NCBI RefSeq assembly: GCF_000003815.2
Contig: NC_049987.1
Span: 3,956,324 to 4,003,697, forward strand
Source of the DNA: Branchiostoma floridae
Lineage: Eukaryota; Chordata; Leptocardii; Amphioxiformes; Branchiostomatidae
Length of the DNA stretch: 47,374 nucleotides
Direction: 5' to 3'
The notes under the pieces are model-generated. The model did no database searches and was not told the origin of the DNA. It was given only the letters and a program-made list of their open reading frames with translations. The translations under genes were made by a program, and so were the position numbers. Shown one piece after another: positions 10,463 to 20,600 of this stretch; position 1 is the stretch's first letter, and the number at the start of each line of letters is the position of its first letter.

Positions 10463-11055
10463 CCGGAGTTTTAGTGCATAATCTGAAAAATACTTATCTT
10501 CCATAAGAATGTGAAATAGCTGAAGTGTGGATATTTATCAAGGAATATCGTCACATACATTGAATTTATGGAGTCAGACAATTGTTTATAATGTCTTACC
10601 GCGGCATGTTCCTGCTGAGTGAAGGAAGAGTCTTCGTCTACCTGTCGTCTTTTAGACTCCAGAAGAAATGCGTCAATAAAATCTCCGATGTCATTCGGGT
10701 CGAATGTTTCTTCGTGCTCCATAATCATTTCTTTGATATGGTTCATGATCTTATCCTGAGCCTGCTGTATTTCTTTTTCACGAACAAAAGGAAGGATTCC
10801 AAGAGCAGGGAAAAAATGGGCCAAGTATTCAGACAAGCCTTTAGAGAAAACTCGATTAATTGCTTTGAGAAGACTTTTAAATGCCATGTCGTCATACTCA
10901 TAACGACGGCCGAACACAATTGAACAGATGACGTTTGAAACAGCATTCTGCATCATCTTGGCGATAAAAAATGGTCGTCCGCCTGTTTTTGAGATTTCTT
11001 CACCAAGAGCTCGTGCCTCTTGAAGAATCTTCCCTTCCAGACTTCTCTTTCCAAC

Positions 11056-11058
11056 TCA
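11056..11058 (-). other. Premature TGA in P450 exon 3
   Basis: Read on the - strand in the frame set by the upstream exon, the codons run CTG CGT GAC TTC TGA GTT GGA AAG. The residue is expected to be Gly (RDFGVGKRS is the usual type of sequence here), so a single G-to-T change of GGA explains it. It truncates the protein before the I helix and heme loop. Confidence 0.85.
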
Positions 11059-11746
11059 GAAGTCACGCAGGCTCATCATGGCGAACTTTCGGTATTCCTT
11101 CCACTTCGGGCCATAAGGTTCTTCGGCTATTCCTGCATATGAATATAGATACTATGTACTACAATATAATTTATACAACTACAACCAGGTGTAACACATG
11201 AAAAAGCGAACAACCATCGGGCAAACTTCAACTTGGTAGCTCTAAAGACATATTTAGTTGAGCTTGAAAATTACTTTTGCAATGTGTTTCTGGATACTTG
11301 TTTGACAACTTGTAGCCTTAGTAACTTTATGTCCTACTTGCTTTTGGTCACAAATGAGCTTTGATCTTTGTCAATCATCCCATTGAAACCCTTACTTAAG
11401 ACTTGAAAAAGGGCCTTAATAAAAATGGGCAGCTTTTCAGAAATCGAGGTCCGAGAGAGTATATTCCAAGTTTTGTTGAAGGATATACTTACCTAAAGTT
11501 TTTCCATCTGGACTAAAGAAAGCTTCCCCAAGAGGACGGCTGGAAAAATCTTTGGCGTTCCTCACCAGTGCTTCGTGAATGGCGGCGTAACCATTCAGTA
11601 CTATGACCCGTCTGGGGCCGAAATAGTAGGTAAACACGTCGCCGTGCTGCTTCGACCACTTGGCGTAGGCTCGCACGTGGGTAAGCTATGTTGAAAATAA
11701 GACATGTCAATCAGTGAATAATTTCATTAGGTTGGTAAAATACTTT

Positions 11747-12063
11747 ATCACAAAATTCTTGATGCACAACTATGAATTTTATCAAGAGCCAACGTTTCGA
11801 TAAACAGTTATAATTTTATTTTCTGCTGTTTGCTTTCATTTATTTTTGGGTGTTTGTACAGAACTATACTTTACATTTAGAACCACATCATTTAACCATT
11901 GTTACCTGACAATATCTATATATGTAACACTACTTTAGGTTTGAGACTGCATCACCAAGCTCCAGTGCACTGTAAACCGGTCAGGATAGCCCTAACGAAG
12001 ATGACAAATGGTCATTGAAACGTTGGCTCTTAACCATGGTTGTGCATACACATTTTGTGATTC
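11747..12063. repeat. Foldback element in intron 1 of the P450 pseudogene
   Basis: Arms at 11747-11803 and about 12010-12063 are inverted copies. Both contain AAGAGCCAACGTTTC and the end ATCACAAAAT. The interior carries GCCCTAACGAAGATGA, a sequence type I recall from dispersed repeats of many animals. No ORF. Confidence 0.65.
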
Positions 12064-13294
12064 TCTCTTTTCACAATGTTAGGAATTTGTATTGAAGATA
12101 TGAGAATTATTTTAATAGTTATTTAGTCACCAATCGACAGTGCACTTTTTATCGGTCACAATTTTCAGGTTAGTAAAAATAAACAACGTAATTTTTATTT
12201 TAATTATGGAATATCAAAGCTCTTTATTTGCAGCATAATAAACCAGAGCATAGAAAATCGTTCACACGGTGTCTCTCTGAAATTGGTAGTAAACATTTCT
12301 AAACAAAACTATGATTCCTCTGTCTTGGAGTAGATAATAATTGTTGCTCTTTATTTATGTTATCTAACGACATGTTGCATTAATTTACGTTGGTGACCTA
12401 ATTGTAACACCACATCACATTAACTATGCATATATGTATTTTGTCAAGACGTTGGTTGAAAAATATCCTTTAATTCATAAAAATAATTTCGTTTTATATA
12501 AACATAAGATTGGGATACCTCGACAAACCAATCTAAGAATATTTGCTTTGGGGGACTTATTTACCGACAATTATCGAAGTTATGGTAATATTGCAATTGT
12601 CTTATTTTATTTCCATTCAGTTCGCTCCATTAGCACACCCCAATACTCATCATTTATAAGGTCTTGTAGGGGTAAACACTTACCTTGATCAGGTTTATGG
12701 CGTTACCGACAATCGGCAGTCCTCTCGGTCCTGGTGGCAGATTTCTCGGCCGCCCACACAGTACAAGTGTCACGATGACACACAGAACGGCTAGTAATAT
12801 CACCTGTAGGCTACTGAACACTTGAAACATGTAGCCCCAATACGACATTGTTGTAGATATGTCTACAGTAAAAAGAATTCTGCTATACCCTATGTCTTCG
12901 GTAGTAGATACAACTGCCCCGACAAATTTTCCCAAACGTACACCCGGGCTGCTAATGGGAGAATAACAGTCTATTGTCTCACGCTTTGAGCAGTGTTTAC
13001 TTTGCTGCACTGGTCTGTTTCATTTTATAGCAATGAGTGAAAATTGGTCTCGTTATATAATAATATTTTTTTTGCAAATTCGGGGAAAAGTGGAAAACAA
13101 TTTGCCTAGATGAACATTTTTATTTCTAAAATGTCTTCCTCGTTAACAATAAGGTTATTAATAATAATTTAAAGTATGCTTACTTTTACGTATTAAAAAG
13201 TGAAATTAATATAGACACCATGTATATATAATGGTACAATCCGGCATCCTTGTTAATGATTGACACATTGTAGGCTCTAAACCACATACTGATT

Positions 13295-13900
13295 ACCTTT
13301 GCCAGAATGGCTAAGGTTATGTTTTCGGTTTGGTGGTGTGGTTCTCCCCGTTTGTGAGCAGCATAACTCGAGAGGACTTCGATGGATGCAGCTGATATTT
13401 GGTGGGTGGGTAGGGGTGTGGAAGACGAAGGTCGAGTTCGATAATGGGCCTCCTAGCGGCTGGCTAAGGTACTGCAGCAGGACCTGCATGCTTGATATCT
13501 CGCGTTCCGGACATGCTGCGGTCGTGATTTTTGAGCGTTAGGGAGCCCTTAAAGCAGGGAGTGATTGCTGCGAGTTTGGGCCCCCTAGCGGCTTTCATGG
13601 AAGTGCAGGCGCCGGTTTAATTGCAAACTTTTGTCTGCGGACAGCATAACTCGAGAAGACTTTGACGGATGCAGCTGGTATTTGGTGGGTGGGTAGGGGT
13701 CTGGGAAACGAAGGGGGAGTTCGATAATGGGCCCCCTAGCGGCTTCCCTTGGTACTGCAGCGCAACTTCCGGGTGTGTTTTTCCATCTTCTGAACATGGT
13801 ATGGCCACGAGTTTCGGGTGTTAGATAGCTGTTGTGCTCAGGAGTTAGTGACATAAGTTTGGGCCCCCTAGCGGCTAGTGTAGGGATAGCAGGGGCATTC
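13295..13900 (+). repeat. Partial, internally duplicated copy of the ACCTTYGCCA repeat family
   Basis: Begins ACCTTTGCCAGAATGGCTAA, has the block GCATAACTCGAGA...GGTGGGTGGGTAGGGG...CCTCCTAGCGGCT, then repeats that head block from about 13630. The GGGCCCCCTAGCGGCT motif occurs at 13578, 13728 and 13860, with a one-base variant at 13445. The octamer-rich middle and the right end of the family are missing. Confidence 0.75.
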
Positions 13901-14329
13901 TTGTCAAAAACGTCTGTCAGTACAACCCCACTCCACCTTAGCAGCTGTCAGCACAGTTGAGGGGTTCCTGGTCCATGAATAATGGACTGGCCTATGATCA
14001 GTCAGTACTGTGAGCAACCTGATATTTCAGAGGTGTAAAGGTCAGACCTTGCAAATGTGTTAGTTGACCCTTAGGCCATATGATCAAATTGGCAAGCCAA
14101 AATGATGGGCTTATGTACATAACAACGGTCTTAGTCTGTATTCTTCTCCTTCCTTTGAGTTTGAGAGGTCAAGGTACACTGTCATCTCCTTTTCACTACA
14201 TGGTCTCAATTTGAGCTGTCCTTGCAGTAGTCTTTTAAAAGCCATTTTCAGTCTCAAAGCCTTCATGCATTCAAGTCTGTCTCCAAAGAGTCAGAACTTT
14301 GAAGCTTGAACTATGTAGAACATGTATCT

Positions 14330-14530
14330 TACCTTTTGGTTGTGTATCTTACCTTATCATATGGTTGTGAGATTTGGGGCAGAGCTAATTCAGAAGACAA
14401 TTGCCCAGCAGAAATTACACGGAGGTGATTTTGTGGAAAATCTTTTGGGTGTACATAGAGATACAAGGAACATGAGGTAGTAGAGCAGAGCTTGGGACAT
14501 TGTTCCCAATTGACTTACATATATTTAATG
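14330..14530 (+). mobile_element. Decayed CR1-like LINE RT fragment
   Basis: Conceptual translation in shifting frames gives LTLSYGCEIWG and then QQKLHGGDFVENLLGVHRDT. These match the YGCEIWG and (E)K.H..F.KNLLGV.R.T blocks that follow the RT catalytic core in CR1-type LINEs. Frames are broken by stops and shifts and the borders are not clear. Confidence 0.5.
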
Positions 14531-15082
14531 TACAGTCAAGTTGTGGCTACGCTTCAAACATTCGGACTTTTCAACACATCCCCTATTGTGAGTAGGCGCG
14601 TTATCACTCTGTCATCAAATTGAATATGAACTGATGAACAGCTGTAAGGAATTCAGGTTACAAGGCGTAAGGGAAATTTGAAACGATATCGGTTACTTTT
14701 TTCTATGGATGTCTGAATTCACAGACAATAAGTACATAATGTACATTGTTAAAAATGTGGTTGAAAGATATATATATCCAGATATGTTTTCATTGACTGT
14801 CTACAAAAAAGTAAAGAAGGGATTCTCCAGGGAATATTATATAAAATTTTCTAGATAAATATGTGGTATGGTGGGCTTTGTGCAAACTTAGAAGTAGTGC
14901 CTACCCCCTTGCAATTGTGACAGGGTGGTGGAAATGGTACTTGTTTCTCGATGCTTTAAGCTTGAGGGTGACTTCTGAACAGTTTCATACAACTAAAATG
15001 CACATTTGTGGAGTTATGGTTTTGGAGCTGAGGGGTTGCCGCACAAACCTGGACAATAGACTAAAACCACTGCGACAATTTT

Positions 15083-16012
15083 ACCTTTGCCAGAATGGCT
15101 AAGGTTAGGTTTTGGATGTGTTTGTGTGTCTGTGTGTGTGTTAACAGCATAACTCGAGAAGCCTGGGATGGATCCTGATGATATTTGGTAGGTGGGTAGG
15201 GGTTGGGAAACGAAGGTCAAGTTTGATAATGGACCCCCTAGCGGCTTGCTAAGGTACTGCAGCAGAAACTCAACTTTGGACGAAATAACTCTACAACATG
15301 TTGACGGATCGTCATGATTTTTGGTATGTAGATAGAATGAGTGATGACTTACATAATGAGATACGAATTATGCACATCAACAGCTCATTTGCATAATTAA
15401 TTAGGAAAATTTATAAATCCACAGCATTCCATGATAGGACTTTCAAACTTGTCACATATGTAGCTGGGAAGGAGAGAAATATCTATAGATATCAATTATG
15501 CAAATGATGACCTCATTTGCATTATTAATGAGAAAATATGAACATGTTGACGGATCATCATGTTTTTTGGTATTTAGGTAGCGTAAGTGAATAATGAGAT
15601 ACCAATTATGCAAATCAACAGCTAATTTGCCTAATCAATTAGGAAAAGTACAAAAACCCACTGCATTTCATTATCGTACTTTCATCAAAGTTGTCACATA
15701 TGTAACTGAGAAAGAGGGAAGAGAGTAAGGGGTGTATTTTATTTAAGACTGAAAGAGAATAAGTCAAGAATGGATCAAAGGATCATCATGATTTTTGGTA
15801 TGCTGATAGCTTAAGTAATGCTTGATACAATTTGATATCGATTAATGGTACCTTGGGATCTAATTTGCATAATCAATGTTGAAATTTTATAAACCAACTC
15901 CAAGCATATAATTAGAAAGAAAATGAAATGAGTAACGCATTTGTCTACAGACATCATTCTACATAACAAACCTTGTTATTTGGCAAAGGTATGTGTTCGT
16001 GGAACTCTAGTT
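15083..16012 (+). mobile_element. Full-length copy of the ACCTTYGCCA repeat family
   Basis: Starts ACCTTTGCCAGAATGG and ends TTGGCAAAGGTATGTG...GGAACTCTAGTT. The ACCTTTGCCA start and TGGCAAAGGT near the end (15980-15990) are inverted repeats. The middle holds several ATTATGCAAAT/ATTTGCATAATTAAT motifs in both orientations. Its length of about 930 bp matches the copy at 20667-21592. There is no transposase ORF, so it is non-autonomous. Confidence 0.75.
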
Positions 16013-17667
16013 CCTCATTAAGTGAGCAATAAACTAGGTCATCGTCCCTTTGTTAATACATGTGTATTCCATAATTCTATGCTATAATTATATATAGAAA
16101 GCAAGCTCGTGGTCGTCATTATGAGAAAGTGTGACGCTGCTTCCCCTTTATCCGAGGGGTAACCTATCTCCGATTCTTAAAAAAACAGGATATTTAGCAG
16201 CATGTGTATATCAAGCCGAAGGATGGTTTCAAACTGCAATATTATCAAAATATCACAGTATGAAACCACTGTCCGCCGTTTGGATATCCCTAAATATAAC
16301 GTTACCACCGTTTTGAAATCAACTGATATAGGTAGCCCACGTATTAAGGTGAACTAGCGTTGCATCTGGATTTTGCGTGCATCCTTTCTTTCTTCCTTTC
16401 TTTCTTCCTTGGCCATGATCAATATAATGATCGTAAGATTTGGGGCGGTCGATGATTTTTAACGTTCTATACGTGGGACCTCCCTAACTGCTGTTAGGTA
16501 CACATTTCAACCTGAGTTAAGTATCAAAAAAGCCTTTCCTGAGAGCAGAAGATTAGTGACATGACAAGATTTGAACTTTAGACCTATTGTGAATCCTTCA
16601 ACAGTGCACAGAAATGGAGACAAGATGGCGGACAGAACGCACGCGGTCCCATGACCCAGAGGTCAAGGTTCATGACCTAATCCTAACATACCATGTTGGC
16701 GCAAAGTAACCATTACCAGATTTACTCTGTATATATCACCATTCATTTGGTAAACCTCAAATTTCGTGCAGTGCTGAGAAAATCCAGACCAAGTCACAGA
16801 CACAGTCCTGCTCTGACTCGTGAGGTAGCTATATGTGAGTTATGAACGTTTCCATATTCGTTTTCGTTATATACTAAATTTAGATATCTAAGTGTTTGAT
16901 CCATACATCAGAGTTGAGTGTTTCGACCCATGTTAAAGATAAAAACTTTGGTCGTATGGTTAAGTGTCCTAGTGTAACTCGGTGTCAGAATTTGCTTTGT
17001 TACGCAAAACGTGGCCACCTATGGGCTGAATTGAGTTATGCTTACAATGAGCCATGCACATCGGGGCCAAAAATCTGCTTGAACTCTTTCGTAAAATGAA
17101 ATATATTGTAACAACATGACTTTTTTTCTCTGTCACTTAACAGTCACTTATGATAAAAAAATGAAAGATTATGCTGGTATTGTTCATCGGTATGCGACCT
17201 GGAAACAATTTGAATGTAGGACAGCAAAATGTAAAATAGTCCTACAAAACGTGGTGTGACATGTGTTCACATCACCAAACCAGTTCAACAAGTGACCATG
17301 GTAAGGGGGAGGGGTAGTTTTATTTTGTGTCTTATTTGCATAAGGCAGTTTCTTGTTTCAAGTGTTACATTGAATTTAGATTTTAAATCTATTACAGCCG
17401 GATATTTTACCGGTTGACATCAGATGCATGATCGTGAAACTTAACTTGATCAGCGACCTCCCTGCAACAACAGGCTAGAATATATAGGTCATGGTATCAT
17501 GGCAACTGGCTACTGAAGTGAATATCTGTTTTCTAAACAGTTATGCAAGCCATGAAGGTGTATTTACTGTTGTTACTGTTGTCCATTGTACAGACCTGAG
17601 TCACCGACGTTCGGCAATTGAAGTTGTTTCTCTGTTGGAGCTGGCCACAGACTATCTAAACGAAACC

Positions 17668-20600
17668 ATGGAACAGAAATCTGAAGTCAACGTAAGTGTT
17701 TATTTTTCTGTTACTGCGTGACGATCTAACATTTGATCGTACGTTCGACGTTACGTAAAGCCCTGCTACACATAGGAGAACATGGCCTCCCTCCCGATCC
17801 CCAACCACTAGCCCCCAAGCCTCCCACCCCCCCCCCCCCTCCCCAACCATGGTTAGGCCATTTTGATTTGATTGTATGGATGACATCCTCTGGGAACTCC
17901 AAAACTGATACGAGCGAGCGAATAAAAAAAAGTTTGGCAAAAAAGAATAGTTGCCTCCAGTATAAAATCAAAGTGGCCAGGAAGGTTGAACATAGGACTA
18001 AACACACATAGTATGGTATACCAACAGTTAGGTGTAGGGACCAGCACATTATACAGGTGCAAGGCATTTTTTTCTTCTTGGACCAATCCGAAAAAAACAG
18101 ACCTGGAAAAAACATCAGAGGAACAGGTTTCGCCAATTACAAAATAGACACACTATGTCGGTAGGCATTTGGGGTCTTACCGTGGGCCAAGAAGACAACA
18201 AGAGGAAGTCAAGTAGAGTTTATATAGTCAATTGTACCATTGAGTTTCTACAGTCAAAGGTACAGAGACAGTTAGCCTTTATTACTTGGAGATGGGATTT
18301 TTAAATGCCAGTGAGAGTCCAATAATCCATCAAACAGATTCTTTTTAGCAAAACTGACCAATTACCATTTTGTTTTGAGTATGGCCAGTTCTCAAGTTTC
18401 CACAGACAATCAGGTCCAGGTTCAGATCCGGACCTGAAAATGATCCTCTGGACCTGAATTTTCTGTACTGGTACCTCCCCCTACAAACAGTAGATTTTTT
18501 TTCCTTTCACATCTTATTGTTTGACTTTAGATTTATTTGGGCATTCTATGGCATTGGACTATGATTAGTTATCTGTTTTCTGATCCTTTTTTTTCAATCT
18601 ATGGAATATTTGTGCTTATTTAACAGCTGCTTTGCACAATTTATTGTGTGGTCGAAAACTTCTTTTTTTTAGCGGCCGGAAATTGGTGCGAGCGCGGATG
18701 TCATCCATATAATCAAATCAACATGGCCTTATGAGTAGTTCGTGAGCGGGGATTGGCTGTGGTAAGCTGGTGTTTCGCGTGGTCACTTGGTATTAGCATT
18801 CTACTTTGCCAGCGAAATGTTTTGGAGTTTTCAGAACATTCGACTGTGAGTGGGGGTCTGAAATTGATTACCTGAGGTGGTTAACAAGTGGTTAACTGGT
18901 GGTAGCATTGGGAGTAATTCTATAGTGGTCAGGTTGTGTTTTGAGAGTAAAATTTGACTCCTTGTCATCAGAATTGCTGTCGACCATCCCCGTTCATTGA
19001 TTCATTGATTCATTTCATTCATTCATTCATTCATTCATTCATTCATTCATTCATTCATTCATTCATTCATTCATTCATTCATTCATTCCACTGCCGTTGA
19101 CAGATTCGACCCGAGGACAAGAAAATCGAAAAGATTAGGTCCCAGCCTCGTTTCCGTGTCGCGCTGGGATTGGCTGTCGCCTTGCTGCTTGTGACTTGCG
19201 CGGTGGCGGCTGGTGGACTGATGACGTATTTCCTGGGAAGAAACGGAAATAAACGGGTACAACTGTTTGTTTATCTGTTTTGTTTGGTTTTTGTACTGAA
19301 AGTCCCTTTACCTCCTTGAAGAGGAGGATTTGTAGTGACTACTGTTTGTTTGTAAGGGTGATGTCTGTCCACAAGATAAATAGAGTACGTCTATAAGGAT
19401 TGTTTTCAAATGATATTTTGTATGTGGGTACTGGTTTTTAGAAAACAATGGAATGCCATGGATTATATTACCCCGGTGGTATGTCATGGTACTGCAGCGG
19501 AACTTCCGGTTTTTATAACTTGTTCTGGACATGCTACTAGAATGTGATTTAATTTTTGAGTGGCAGATAACTTTTGGAAGAAATAATATTAGCGTTTACT
19601 TTGTTTTAGATTTTGAAAAAAAGTAACTCTAGAAGGCGTTGAGGCATCGCCATGATTGTTGGTATGCAAAATTTAGCCTATAAGTAATGATTTATATAAT
19701 CTTAAGCTTGTTGATATTAATAATTATGTTTTTACGTTGCTATCAGTATTGACGCTATTTTTGTCGCCCATTCCATTCAGTTCACTATAAAGACCTCTGT
19801 GAATGGCCAGACCTTTACAGAGGAGGTGGAAGTGGACCGAGAGAACGGCATGGTGAGGTACCGTGATGACGTCAACACTGGAGACGGAGAGATCATACAA
19901 GCCAAAGAGGTACCGGCAAAGAAACAGTAGTCGGTATACGTCGACGTAGGTTAGACATCCAGGTAATTAGATACGCCAAAAAGCGGTTACTCAAGCAACT
20001 GGATATTGTTTTGGAATCAGTCAGACGTTGGAACTAGCATCCACTAGTTTTTGTCAGTGACACTAAAGAGATCTTGTTGGAGAGGGTTTATATATCCTAG
20101 CTGTGAATTGATATGTAAAAGAGATCTAGTTTAAGAACAGTTTTATCCTAACTATGAATTGAAAAAACAATTTTTCAATTGTCTGTATATTTCTTTTACA
20201 AGGAGGGTCTCCTTATCAAATCATTCAATCACAAATAAAACGGGCACATCAAACAAAATTGTAATGTAAATTGAGAATGACTAGAGTCCACTCCAAGTCA
20301 TCGTAAGGTTTCTTAAGATAGTATTTGTAATAAATTTGAATTTTTTGAATATATGAATATACATCATGCAGCCACAATAGTTCTATTTTTTCCAAAAAAT
20401 TGAATGAACATTTAAAACTATTTGAATTCCTTTGAACATTTTGGAAATATTTTGAAAGTGACCGTGCAAAATGTCTTCATTGACAATAATTTCCAAACAT
20501 CTTTGTGATTATTTCATAATCGAAATGGTAGACTTGGGTTGCTGCCCCCATAAGACTAAGCCTTATTGACCTAATCTCCAGGCAGATATACCTGTCGCAT

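Larger units (their letters stand above)
6246..12848 (-). pseudogene. Cytochrome P450, CYP2 clan, complete seven-exon gene with two nonsense codons
   Basis: Exons in transcript order are 12684-12848, 11493-11685, 10600-11132, 8564-8728, 7976-8092, 6842-6983 and 6246-6427. All borders are AG/GT and phases join exactly to 498 codons plus stop, the normal P450 length. The start is the ATG at 12848 because it opens an N-terminal ER anchor (about residues 10-31) followed by the hinge LPPGPRGLPIVG. Also visible are AGTDTT (305-310), EVSR (362-365), the WPEPDKFDP meander and FSIGRRVCPGE with heme Cys at about 443. Two codons are in-frame stops: TGA at codon 145 (11056-11058), where the context suggests an original GGA, and TAG at codon 334 (8618-8620), where the paralog has GAG. 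No frameshift exists and splice sites are intact, so decay is recent, the allele is a null haplotype, or the assembly has errors. An antisense LINE and a SINE lie in introns 3 and 4. Confidence 0.9.
12849..17667. other. Gene-free, repeat-rich spacer
   Basis: Lies between the start codons of the divergent P450 pseudogene and BRICHOS gene. It contains two related repeat blocks (13295-13900 and 15083-16012) and a decayed LINE fragment (14330-14530). In 16013-17490 I see no exon, repeat or RNA gene. An open frame from 17491 runs in frame into the BRICHOS start exon, and it may be 5' UTR or an N-terminal extension. Confidence 0.6.

Noticed and set aside
11056-11058. Selenocysteine or programmed readthrough at the P450 TGA
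   Set aside because: P450s do not use selenocysteine, a second stop (TAG) follows in the same gene, and no SECIS-type structure or known readthrough context was noticed.
17726-18136. 136-codon - strand frame with Gly- and Trp-rich part
   Set aside because: Driven by the poly-C/G tract at about 17820-17845 and a dispersed repeat; no conserved domain and it overlaps an intron of the BRICHOS gene.
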